Under the pieces are notes generated by a model that was given only the letters and a program-made list of their open reading frames with translations, was not told where the DNA came from and made no database searches. Positions 37,212 through 48,379 of a stretch of 64,000 nt of DNA are shown piece after piece. The position numbers and the translations under genes are program-made. Position 1 is the first letter of the stretch. Each line of letters starts with the position of its first letter. Source of the DNA: Blasia pusilla (taxonomy: Eukaryota > Marchantiophyta > Marchantiopsida > Blasiales); assembly GCA_050084515.1 (NCBI GenBank), contig CM114272.1:7254001-7318000 (forward strand). The letters run 5' to 3'.

Positions 37212-38439
37212 GATCTATTGGGGTTCTCTTGCTTTGGTGATTATTATAGGCAGATACTATCCCCATCCAACAATATGTGGATAACTCACAATAATTTCAT
37301 AATATCAATAAGAGGATATATCGACCGGTGAAAAGTATGCAAATTATACCAAATATTTTTTGTGAATGCTGCAATAAAAATCTTGGAACATTCACTATGA
37401 ACAAGAAAGATCAATGCTAACCTAGAAAATTGAGATACCTTCAATTATAAGGGTAATTTAATGGAAAAATATATTCTCATTTATCAAGTTTATCTATCTA
37501 TGGACAAAAAAACTTTCACAAAAGAGTAGAGAGACGGAAACATGAAGGGAGGAATGAGATTGTGAGGGTAGATCAAAATAAACAAGTTTATACAAGGGAG
37601 GATGGAAGGAAGAGAATAAACCCTTCATTCCTTTTCCTCCACTTTCTATTTATTCCTAAACCATTTCTACTAATCACCATTTATCAAATCTTAGTTTGTT
37701 CTCCTAATCCCAATCATTTTTCAACTATCCTAACTTCTTACCCACTTTAATTAGTGGCTAACCTATTTTTTAATACAACCACCCTATTGAATCATATCTT
37801 AGCATTCTCCCTTTCTCTTTCCATCTATACTATCTCCACTTCTTTAACCACTTTCATTTGCAACTAACCTATTCTCTCATACAACCACCCTATGCAATTA
37901 TATTTTAATCATTTATTTTCCTCTCCACCCATTCAAATATCTTTAATACAATCCTGTCCTATCCGCACAAAACCGCACTCAAGCTCGCAGGAGGCCCGCA
38001 CTTAAGCCCGCACCTAGCCCTACGGCACCCACTTCAGCCCACACCCTCCGACACTGTTCTGAGCCTTAGTCGGCATGTTCCAAACCTAGGTCCCCAAGCA
38101 GACCGCATGGTCCGTACCTAAGCACGTATCAGGCGAGGCCGGCAAGAGGCCTGGACTAAGCCCGCTTGGCCCGTCGGCCAGCCCGTGCTTGGCACGCCCA
38201 CCATACGCCCATCCCGCATCCGCCTGTGTCCGCCCTCTCTCGGACCGTGCCTACCCGCGCCCACGCTTAGCCCACCCTCGACCCGTGATGACTCAAGGGG
38301 CCCATTGGTCACTCACGTTGCGTCTGTGGCCCGCCTTTAGCCCCCACCCTCCATCCGAGCCCGCACCTGTTCCCACGATTAGAGCTTGGGATGGCGTGTC
38401 TGTCCCATAGACGGACTTGTCCATTTTGGTGAAACCTTG
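37212..38439 (-). repeat. Non-coding 5' end of hAT element (left arm of a large inverted repeat)
   Basis: It pairs with 41413-42470 in opposite orientation. The clearest stretch is 37540-37640 against 42140-42217, sharing GGGAGGAATGAGATTGTGAG and AACAAGTTTATA. 37380-37460 also matches 42380-42460 (CTTGGAA, TCACTATGAA, AAGAAAGATCAAT, GCTAACCTAGA). The inner part, 37970-38400, has GCCCGC-rich words. This arm has no long microsatellite; the other has one of 80 bp. Confidence 0.7.
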
Positions 38440-39825
38440 AAACATGCACACTTTGCTTGCTTAACTTCAAAGTATGATAACATCCAATCGCACTAATACG
38501 ATACTCTCCATTAAATTTTTTCATGATAGATTGACAAACACTTATTTTGGGGATCAAGCTTGCCTTTGTATGCATCCTAGTGCATTGAAAAATAGTTTCG
38601 CATTTCCTTGTGGCGCGGGCTCATGTAGAGATATAGGGATGTGGGGAAGACGTGTTTGAATTTGACTCTTGACATGTGCAAAGAAAATTTTGAGATGAGA
38701 TTAATTTTAGATAATATATGCACATGCATATTTGCACATTTTGGGCTTTTATAAGATCCCAAATATTGGAATCATATGTTGGAAAACTTAAAGACATTTG
38801 GGAATTATACTATGTAATATATGAATCAAGAAAATTCCATGTATGTGATTTATGCATTGGTAATAAACCGCGTATACACCTAAATCTATATATGACTCCA
38901 TGCGTCATTAGACCTATAATACTAGATGTGAATCCTCTCCACTTGCAAAAATCTCTAGTAGATTCCTAAAAAGGAGTGGAGAAAAAAATACAAATGGCTC
39001 CCATAAAGGATTCTTCTCGTTCACCTCTCTTTTACATTCTCCTTTTAGTGGTTTCAACCTTAGAAATGCCTAATATTAACTATTCTATACCACCTATTAT
39101 CCACCACCTTCTTAAGGTGAAACCTTAAATCAACCCATTATATAGAGACTATAAGACTCTTATCAAGTTTCCAAGCCCTTCTCCGAGACTAGAAGTCTTG
39201 CCTCCATCATCAATGCAACAGATAATTAGCTTGTCCCAAGAGAAAGGGCAAGTCACTCATAGTATGAGTCATGATCTCAATATTTTGCAAGATGTTGCAT
39301 ATTCTTTATGAGTTCAAAGGAGATCATCTAGTGATATATTTGATAATGGAAGCATCTCTTTATGTAAAAATGCATCTTCCCTTGAAAGTTCATTGACATA
39401 TATATATCAGGTAACTCATTTGATCCACACTTGACCATTGAAACAACCTAATTTCCATTTTTAATCCCTTTCCACCGGAGGTACTTCATTGGCAGAACTA
39501 ATTTTTCAGAGTTCATGCGAGATAGAACTCGAAAATTGTTGAGTCTATTCTCATTGTACAAGTCGTATGTATTGTTAATGCAGCAGATGCGATAGTCCAT
39601 TGCATTATGCTCAGCTTCAAAGACTTTTATAGTGAGTAAAGATTTACATAATTTCAAGAAAGATAAGCCTTGTCTTAATGATCAAGATTTGTATTACCAT
39701 CTATCAAAGTACTCAATTAGCCCAAAAATTCTAGATAGCCTAGCATGGCATATATAGGCGACACCTTAAGGATCTGAAAGCTATGGTCCTCAAATGGAGA
39801 CTTCCCCATCTTTTTATTACACTCA
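38440..39825. other. Gene-free spacer
   Basis: AT-rich, no supported feature. It lies between the inverted hAT arm and the short bounded element. Confidence 0.45.
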
Positions 39826-39833
39826 CTTCTAAT

Positions 39834-40394
39834 CAAGGTTGCACTAAAACGGACAAGTCTGTCCATGGGACGGACATGTCCTCGGACATGCCCGGCCTGC
39901 ACTTGAGCCCGCCCGAAGCCCGCCTCTGAGCCTACCACCTAGACTCGGGTTGACGGAGCTTGCACCTGTTGCGTGGCCGGCATGACTTGCTCAAGGTGGA
40001 TTGGACGCGGGCTAGGGCGGGCATACGTGGGCTCAGAGCAGGTTGAGCGCGGGCCAAAGCGGGCACGCTCGGGCTCGGGGCAGGCAAAGCGTGGGCACAC
40101 CAGGCTTGAACGAGCTGGGCTCGGGCTCAAGGCGGGCAGGCACGGGCTCCAACCAGGTAGGCGCGAGCTCAAGGCCCGCTTTGAGCCCGCCATGCATGCC
40201 CTGGGTGCGGGCTCAGGGCCTGCAAAAATTGGTCCGCTGGACCAAAATTGATCCGCCGGACCAAAAGGTGGTCCGCCAAACTAAATCTTGGTCCAATAGA
40301 CCAATTTTTGCGAGCTCCAGATGGGCTTGGATGCGGGCTGTGGTGCGGGCCTCGGGTACCGGGCCCGCATGAACTTTGTATATGTGCAACCTTG
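39834..40394 (+). mobile_element. Non-autonomous hAT-like element, intact ends
   Basis: 561 bp with perfect 11-bp terminal inverted repeats, CAAGGTTGCAC and GTGCAACCTTG, flanked by the 8-bp direct duplication CTTCTAAT at 39826-39833 and 40395-40402. Eight-base duplications are the hAT signature. The inside is strongly GC-rich, with imperfect GCGGGCTC words, a GGACAAGTCTGTCCAT palindrome near the left end and a 90-bp hairpin at 40222-40311. It encodes no protein. Related copies lie at 28991-29308, 41413-41803 and, damaged, 16190-16855. Confidence 0.92.
40222..40311. repeat. Imperfect hairpin of GGTCC/GGACC words
   Basis: The outer arms GCAAAAATTGGTC and GACCAATTTTTGC are perfectly inverted, and between them lie smaller palindromes such as GGTCCGCTGGACC. 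It sits inside the bounded hAT-like element and may form a cruciform. Confidence 0.8.
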
Positions 40395-40402
40395 CTTCTA
40401 AT

Positions 40403-41412
40403 GAAGTCTTTGTAACTCATTGGGTTGAGGTTTCCAATATTGAGTCTATCATTACATTGTTCAATCTGGCTTCACTTGGCATGATGCATGACTTGAATGT
40501 GCACAATTATTTCATATAGGGCTCAACTCCTTCCTTTCATCCTTTATTTTCTCAGGGCCTTGTATACTTGGTATAGTGAAAGATTATTTACTACATTATG
40601 AATTGCAAACATTGCCATGAATTATGGTAATTTTTAGGAACATTATGGCAATGGAATGAAGTTGAGTGAAAAATCTGATTTAGGGAGTTGACTCATTGTA
40701 AGGAGGAGTGTTAGTGGAAAGTTGGGGAAGAGGGGACTAAAGTTGGAAAATAGGCTTGACTTGTAGTGAGAGGGGATTATTTTAGTAAAAGGCAAAGGAA
40801 ATTTTGGGGGGTTAGTCTTTTGGCAAGCCACGTTCAAGTTGTCTTGTTCCATTTTGTGCACGTTTGTTGTTCGGACTCGGTTCCTTCCCTTGCAGACTGC
40901 GTTCTCCACTTGTGTCGTAGCCAATTGCCCATTGCGATTGTTGACTTTGGCCTTGCAATTGCCATTTTTTTGGCACCGCCGTGATTGTTGAACTTGGTGT
41001 GGAAATTTTTGTTTTCTTGGTGTCTCCACGATTTTTGGCTACGGGTCCACCCATTCTGCCCATCTAGCTTCATAGAGCCCCGATCCCTTTCTGATTGTTT
41101 TTGCCACGCAGCTTGCTTGTTGGCAATCCTAACACGCCATACCTAATGATGGTGCATATGTAAGGCCATATTTGCCACAGCTTCAAGTCTACCGTAGCCA
41201 GTTCTACCGCACAAGATGGTCTCGCGTACTCTGAGAACTGGCTAAGACATAAAACGAGCGTTGAGAAGAGGAGGCTCGAGAAGACCACCTTGAGCCTCCT
41301 CTTCCCGAGGAGAATGTGATGCGAGTCGTAGAAGAACTTTTGAAATTGAGGGTGCAAATGCGGCCAGCATCTACTCGAAAAATACAAAATAAAGACTTGA
41401 TGGACTTGAAAT
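40403..41412. other. Gene-free spacer
   Basis: Antisense frames of up to 128 codons near 40640-41390 overlap each other on two strands and have no domain I recognise. I do not call a gene. Confidence 0.4.
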
Positions 41413-42218
41413 CAAGGTTGCACGGAAACGGACATGAGCACAGACATGGAATCCCGTGCACGAGCACGGTTTTCATGGCACATAGATCGACCGCGCGGGC
41501 TCCACTTGCGAGCCATCGGTGCGGGCTCCGATGAAGGATGCAAGCCAGGGTGCGGGCCTAAATCGCGACACAGGCATGATGCAAGGACATACAAGCGCGC
41601 GGCAAAGTCGTCACAAGGCTAGGTGCGGGCCCGAAGCCGATCTGGGCTGCTACGGGGCCGCCAAGCCCGCGATAGAAATGTCATAGCTTAAAAGATAAAC
41701 AAATCGGCTGGTCGTGTTGATGGGCCTTGGAACCCGCATGCGGGCTAGGGTGCGGGCTAGGGTGCCCGTGTCTTGGCTAGTTTGCGGGCTCGTTGCGGGC
41801 CCTGGTATTAAATACATTATGTCATTATTATGGTTTGGATGATTGACGGTTTGAGAGTTTGGAATAGGTTTGTTGTAGAAGAATATAGGTTAGCTAGAAA
41901 TGAGAGTAATTGATGAATTTGGAATCTTAGTGGTGGAGAAAGGAATGAAAATATTAAAATAGATTTGAATATGATGGTTGTATAGCAAAATAAGTATGTT
42001 GGAAATTTAAATTAGGTCAAAAAGTTAGGATAGGTCAAGAAGGAATTTAATAGGAGAATAAAAATAGGTTTATTAAAGAAAATTAATGGAGATGGTTTAG
42101 TAATCAATTGTAAGTGGGGGTAGATGATTTGGGGAGTTAGAAGGGTTCATTCTCTTCCTTCCATCCTCCCCTATATAAACTTGTTCATTTTTTGTATACC
42201 CTCACAATCTCATTCCTC

Positions 42219-42305
<87 letters not shown>

Positions 42306-42470
42306 GTTTTTTTTTTCTCCATAGAAAGCTGAACTTGATAAGTGAGAATATGTTTTGCCACTAGATAACCTTGATACTAAAGGTACTTCGGTTATCTAGG
42401 TTAGCATATTGATCTTTCTTTTTCATAGTGAGTCTTCCAAGTTTTGTTATTAGAGCATTCACGGACAACA
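41413..42470 (+). mobile_element. Second 5' end of hAT element (right arm of inverted repeat)
   Basis: It starts CAAGGTTGCACGGAAACGG, has the GC-rich block to about 41803, then the AT-rich block shared in reverse with 37212-37960. A (TC)n tract of 80 bp lies at 42222-42301. At about 42470 the match to the hAT end stops and gypsy copy C starts. It has no transposase. Confidence 0.65.
42222..42301. repeat. (TC)n microsatellite, 80 bp
   Basis: Forty TC units. The matching place in the opposite arm has only a short GAGTAGAGAGACGG word, so the tract grew in this copy after the two separated. Confidence 0.97.
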
Positions 42471-42474
42471 CCAA

Positions 42475-43488
42475 AAGTGTACCAGTGTGACCATTGTCCA
42501 TGGTAAGGTCATACACGCACCATGTATTGTAGCTTACATCCTAAGTTATGTTTGGATCAAAGGCCAAAGAGGGCACTAGAGCAAGTTGGAAATCCGGGTG
42601 CGCCTAGCTAGAGATCGTGCGCCAAGTGGTTCCATAACGGGATCAAGGAGTTGCATTTGCCCGTGGGGATCGTGGATATGCCCATAGAGGAGGTAGAGGT
42701 CCACCACCTAGACATATCATGGGGGACATAAGACCTAAGGTTGGGATGGCTAATCACATAGAGCAGTTACAATAGCCGATTGTCATGATGGCACTGAGGT
42801 TACTCGATGTCGGGTTAGTGGCATCTACCTCGTATGGAGCAACTAGAGACATGGAGGATCTTGGTTGGATATGCGGGGCTAGTCTCGAGCTGCACACATG
42901 GAGGCACCCACTATCATTACACATGGAGCACTCGTAGAGTTGGATCCACAGAGAGGGGAAGCAAGAAAGTAGATGATAGATGATAGATACAACATAGATG
43001 ATTCCGCATTCATCTATGCTGTCGAGGGCGATGAAGACCCCATCGATGGATCCTGATCAAAGTTCCCAAAGAGTGGATATTGGTAGTGTGTAGGCACCAT
43101 AGCCTGCACACTACGAAGTGATTGCAAAAAGTCCTATTGATGAGGCTCAAGCGAAGCTCGTGTCGAGTACATTGTAGGGGTGGCCAATGCTATGAACCGC
43201 GCCCCATGGTTTTCAGGTTGTATTATTACGACATTGGGAGATACGCCCTCCGAGGTTTTGAATGGCAACTACAATATATGGATATGGAGTTGGTGTTATT
43301 GCCTCACGTATAGAGGTGGTTAGAAAGAAGATGGTGGACCTGCCCTTAGAGCCTATGCTTGGGCCGTCCACCTTAGATTCATGGCAAGTTGTGGTTGTTA
43401 GGATGGCGGAGATGCGTGCTAGACCTACGATAGAGGTTTGCCATGGTTATCCAAGTATTTTTTAGATAGATAACTGGGAAAAAGGAGA
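42475..43488 (+). mobile_element. Gypsy fragment, copy C (zinc knuckle to protease region)
   Basis: 42486-42550 carries a zinc knuckle remnant with CDHCPW, a stop, then GHTR and an LHPKL tail. Later stretches match 22700-23440 of copy B, including GACATGGAGGATCTTGGTTGG at 42851 and the TTAGATTCATGGCAAGTTGTGG region at 43373. It stops before the protease active site, at the inserted T LTR. Heavily stopped. Confidence 0.75.
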
Positions 43489-44509
43489 TGTCGTGTGCCT
43501 TCTCCTCTTGAACCTCAAGCTTTAGTGTTGTGGAAGCATACGTTCAGTAGGACACGCTCTTGCTGTTAATCTGCGCCAAACACGCTCACATTAGTTTGGT
43601 CTGAGTCAATCAACCTTCCAACTCACCGAGTTCTCAACTCTGCACCTCATCAAGCTCAACCTTCCTAGTTTCTCACCAGTTCCCAACACAAGCAAGTCTT
43701 CTTGGACTTGGGACAGACTTTTTGTTTAGCCAGGCATCTAAAATGGCATTCGCACGTCTAGTGGTCCCAATTGTCCAATGGACCTTTGATGACCCCCAAA
43801 CCAAGACCCAACTAAATAAGTCGCAAGTTGGAATCCAATAGGGACCTCCGAAATCCAATTTATTGGATTTGATTTGGGTTTCAAGTCCCAACGCCAAACT
43901 CCCAATCCATTCTGTGCCTTTGGTTCGCGTCGTGATGCCCCAAAGTGGGGTTTTGATCCCAAGCACTCTTGGAGACCTTCCCCCTTACTAGTACTTCTGG
44001 GGTTCTCCGCCCTCCCCCTCACTTTGGGGAAGAAACATTTAGGCCACTCTTTTTGCCCCTCAACCCAACTCCCTATCTAGTTGTTTTTGGAAAGTTTCTC
44101 TAGCTTTGCATTGGAAAGGCTTATGCATATTCGGTTCCAGAACACCAAAGATCTTTGCATAAGCTTTCCAATGCCACCTTATTTTTCCTAAGTGCATCTT
44201 GGGACTAAAATTTTTGGTCCAAAATACAGTCAAAACCCCAAACGGTAGTCACGTTCCAAATCCAATTCTCACCTCTTTAGCAACCATTCCTCCTAGACTC
44301 GACTCTTTTCAAGTCTTAGTTCACGTTTGGCTCTGGTTTCCTAGTTGTGACCATAAATACACGAAACGATCAACCTTGTTTGCATCTCATCTCTTGTGTC
44401 TCTAGCGTCTCTTCCAAGAGACCACTCCAACGCGCAGAACATTCTAGCATGAGCACGCTATAATTCTGATGTTATGCTTGGTGCTCGTTTGGTTATGAGG
44501 GTCATAACA
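43489..44509 (-). mobile_element. LTR family T copy, minus strand
   Basis: On the plus strand it starts TGTCGTGTGCC and ends GTCATAACA; the reverse complement therefore runs TGTTATGAC...CACGACA, like the solo LTR at 25441-26508. On its left is the copy C protease region, on its right a gypsy LTR body. The flanking 5-mers GGAGA and ATGGA do not match, so a deletion probably occurred beside it. Confidence 0.8.
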
Positions 44510-44669
44510 ATGGAAAGAGCTTGGGGAAAGGAAAGGGGATATAGCCAAGGAGAGATAGCGTTGGAGTTCATTCTCTCTTTGTTGAACCTCTAGGCATGAG
44601 GCAATAAAACTATGGTCCTCCTTGCCTTGTGAGTAATCCAAGCATCTCACTAGGAGAGTGGGTTTCGTT

Positions 44670-44735
<66 letters not shown>

Positions 44736-44910
44736 GTTATGCATATTGTAAGAGATATTTGAGAGATCTTAATTTAATTGGAGATATTTTGGTATCCGAT
44801 CATCTTGATGTTTATATGCCATGAGTTTAGTATGGTATCTTGTGTGTTTGTGTATGTATTCGGTGACAACCATATATATTGTGTAACGATGTGTATGCAC
44901 ATGACATCCA
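44510..44910 (+). repeat. Gypsy LTR body with (AG)n tract
   Basis: It matches 27187-27540 with GAGAGCTTGG-like words, ATTCTCTCTTTGTTGAA, a GAGAGTGGGTTT word, an AG tract at 44672-44732, GGAGATATTTTGG and the tail ending ATGTGTATGCACATGACA. Confidence 0.7.
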
Positions 44911-46510
44911 TGTTGAATATCACTATTGGGATTGTAGCTATGGAATATGTTATTGAATCTAAGTTTTTCAAAGACAACTCATCTCATTAATAGTATGAGA
45001 ATTTCATGTGAAAATGAACAAATCCGAGATTTTGGACCAATTCGAATTGACGTTGATAAGCCTAACCATTTTCCTACCTTACCATACTTTGATGAGATTT
45101 ATCCTCAAATCACCTCATCCTACAATTGTAATTACTATTCTCCAATCTTGCTCACAATCAAGCAATCTACTTCCACCACCAAGTACATCAAGCTAGATTT
45201 CTGATTTTAGCTTTGTGCTCCAATCTCCAAGTAAACGCAAATGCACTTCACTATCAATATACATCTACAACTCAATTGCACTTATTTAATCTATATAAAT
45301 TTTTGCTATATTATTGACTTATTTCTTTCATTAAGCATATTGATTATGAGATTCTTGTCTTATTTCTTTTGTGTTATTCTATTATTTGTTGTATTTATTG
45401 ACGTGTTGCTTTGATTTTCTCGTAAATGTATCAAGGGTTTGTATTACTCTTTGGAGGCTATTCTATTGTTTGCTCCATTTATTGAGTTGTTGCTTTAGTT
45501 AACCAATACACTTATTAAGTATTTGTCTTACTTCTTACAGGTTGTTCCATTGTGTTGGGTCTATGAAGAAGAATTGGATACCACAATTTTGATCTATCAC
45601 GTGGTAGTTTCAAACTCAATATGATAGAATTTTGCAACTTTTTTTAAAGACATCCATTCACTCATGATGCCTTTAGAATATTTCCAATTTTGAATAGAAC
45701 TAATGAGCTCTCATTTTATCTTCTATATATTAGGTATATCTCCACAAAAGAGGTAGTATTTAGATCATTGTATAGGCTTTATGCATTTTCCATCCATATC
45801 CATTTCATGGGCGTGCTGTTGCATGTAATACTTTATTATGCTAGCAATGAGGAAGGATTTCTTACCGTGAGTCCATCTTCTTTACCATGCTATCTTATAT
45901 TTTCTTCTTGGTTATATGTTGTCTTCTTCATGCACATGTTCATTTGCCCACTTCTACTATGATATATCCTTTGGAATTGCTTCATATCATCATTCACTTG
46001 TACGTTTCACGTTGTCTCTTCTTCAGCTGGTTAAAGTACTTGGGAAATTAAAGCTTTTCAAATGCTACTTTGTCCCATTCTTCAGTTAGACTTTCTATAC
46101 AATTTGATTGGTTTAGTGTGGCAGTATGCAAAAATCCTACTTGATTACTTCTCTTATGTGATTTGAAAATTGCATGTCGGTTCCTCACATACGAACTAGA
46201 GCGCCATCTCGTCATGGCACATTGACGTTGCTTGCCCATCTTCAAGTTATGGAGTACATCATGCAATTTCTCAAGATGATCAACCTAAAATTACTAGTGC
46301 ATCATCAATACCTTATGGACAAGACACAATATCACTTTATGCTTGAGTTTATCAAATCAACTTTAACCTTGGTCGATGAGCATTCAATTCAACTATTTGA
46401 TGTGGTTTCCAAAATCACAAATCTACTCCACTCAACTTAGGAGGAAAATGAGATGTATAGTACCACATTGGAAGATATAAAAGAGAAGTTAAAAGATTTT
46501 TCGAAGAAGT
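44911..46510. other. Gene-free left flank of the methyltransferase element
   Basis: AT-rich with frames of up to 97 codons. One at 46174-46500 continues past a stop towards a lysine-rich helix-like run, but I recognise no domain. Nothing here is clearly part of the element. Confidence 0.4.
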
Positions 46511-46877
46511 TGTCATGACCATACGGATTATGTTGTAGAGTATAGTGTGCTAGTAGAGGCTATACCTTATGTAGGGCCGTAGTGTCCAGATAGAGATGCG
46601 GTTTCATACATAGGATTGGGGGTTACTCAGTTGAGGGTGACTTTTCCAGTAGGGCCCGCTCTTAGGTTGGAGGATATAGTGTGGAGTACACTCAAAGAAC
46701 AGTTAGTTTTTTGAGTTGAGCCTGTTGTGTTGGGAGTTAGCCTTGGTAGTGAGTAGAGGTCTTGGCTATGGTGGTTCCTGCAAGCTTCGACCTAGATTCT
46801 CCCATCGTGGAGTGGGTTTAGCTCGATTATATGTGATTTTATACATTTTTATGACAGTAGGTCTTTCACGGATTTCA
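46511..46877 (+). repeat. 5' long repeat (LTR part) of the methyltransferase element
   Basis: 367 bp starting TGTCATGACC and ending GGATTTCA, about 95% identical to 54968-55335. About 17 differences are visible and most are transitions. It lacks the 103-bp tail that follows the 3' copy, and no primer-binding site complementary to a tRNA end was recognised after it, so the 5' LTR has probably suffered a deletion at its right side. Confidence 0.8.
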
Positions 46878-48379
46878 CTCAAAGAACTAGAGTAGATCGA
46901 TGGTCGCTTTGATCATGGATCATTAGGATATGGTTAGGGCTGATTGTATACTCATCCGTGGATGTTCATGGCTTGTGGCCTATGTTGGAGGTGTAAATCT
47001 GATGCGTGGATGGCTGGGAAAGAAGCGCCTTGCTAAGAGCTTTCCAACGCACTTTAGATCGCCGGATTTTGTTAAGGGAGTTGGAAGTTATCAAGGATTG
47101 AAGATTATGGTTCGTGTTCGACAGTTTTCTGATGTGGAGAGCTTGGAGTGCGGAAGCTCTGTTGAAGTTCATCCAGATCGAGTGAGAGGTTCTTGTTGCT
47201 ACCTGTATTGTGATCTCATCTGAAGCTATATGCTTGAGTGTGTGGAGCATTGCGGATTTCTGTGTGCATGAATCTGGGCGGAAGCGCTGTCGAGTTGCGA
47301 TTCTAGAGGTGTATGGAGAGCAAGTTTGTCTGATTTTTAGCTCGGAGTACAAAGCTCGGTTGTAACTGATTTTTTGTGGAGAGATAGCTATGGTGGCCAA
47401 TTGAATTCTGGTTGAAATAGCTTAAATAATGGTTGAGGATTTATGGAGTAATTTTTTATCAAAATTTCGCGGAGTAGCTCAAGGTCTACCTATGGTGGAC
47501 AGCAGATCGGAGGGGCTGGTTCGTTGGTGATTCGTCCGTTGTTGGAGACACCTATCCTATTGGGGCCACCCTGGTTGGGCCTCTCTCCATGGCAAAGCAT
47601 GGTGAACGGGACGATAGGGGCTTGTCTTGAGTATTTCTCGGCGTTCCGAGGCTTCGAGGCAACTCGAGGTAGCTCGGGGCGAGTGGGCGTGAGAGGCGGA
47701 GTAAGGAGCAAGGAGCAAGCAAGCAAGATTGCTTGCTTGGGCGTGAGGCAGTTTTTGCAGGATTTGTGAGTTGAGTGTTGCATAATTGGTCATCCATCTT
47801 TGGCCTATTCTGCCGGAAGACGCTTAACCGCTGAGTTCTTAACTATGTCAATGTACACACTGGTGTAGCTCATTTGGTGCTGTTTGGAGATGTGTTAGGT
47901 GCTTTATGCATCTCGGGTTTTCGGTTGATGGACCTCTAGCGCATAATACGGTGTAGCCTCTCCATGCAGGTAATATTTTCAGGGGCTGCGAGAGCGACTA
48001 GCACGTCATCGACCAACGGCGGAGTAGCTATTGCGTTAGAATTGTGTGATGGGTTCTGTGGATTCAGGGGACGCTACGTTTGGTGGATTGTGTTACCTTG
48101 ATTTCCATTTGCAATTGGAGGGTTGTCGTTGGACTTCCTGTGTTTGGATCCCCTCCATCGTTTCTTCTTGCTTGCGCGCCCATTTTTAGGGTTGACGCTG
48201 ATTTCCAGAGTAGTTTTACTCCTGTGTGCTACCGGTAGTGAGGCTAGAGTGATGACCAGTAGACCGTGGGAGGCTTCTTGTGGTGATGACACCTTAGGTT
48301 GACTACACCCATAGCTAGTAGAGCTAGAATAGTACAGCGACATCGACGTCACTTGGTCACTTAGTGGTGGTGCGGCATC
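46878..48379 (+). other. Leader of the methyltransferase element
   Basis: About 1.5 kb between the 5' long repeat and gag. No conserved frame; the frames of 97 to 144 codons on both strands overlap and lack motifs. It should hold the packaging signal and the primer-binding site, which I could not identify. Confidence 0.5.

Larger units (their letters stand above)
35338..38439 (-). mobile_element. Decayed hAT transposon
   Basis: Read on the minus strand it starts at 38439 with CAAGGTTTCACC. It then has a GC-rich block to about 37960, an AT-rich non-coding block to about 37215, a BED-type zinc finger and a DUF659/hAT transposase ending at 35338. The start matches the 11-bp inverted ends of the short element at 39834-40394. 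The non-coding 5' part is repeated in opposite orientation at 41413-42470. The 3' end is missing. I infer that this is the damaged autonomous parent of the short elements. Confidence 0.7.

Noticed and set aside
42475-44910. An intact second gypsy element
   Set aside because: Only the zinc knuckle to protease region and an LTR body remain, separated by an inserted T LTR; pol is absent.
46966-47400. Antisense frame of 144 codons in the leader of the methyltransferase element
   Set aside because: No motif and no counterpart in copy B; could in theory be an antisense gene as in some gypsy elements, but nothing supports it.
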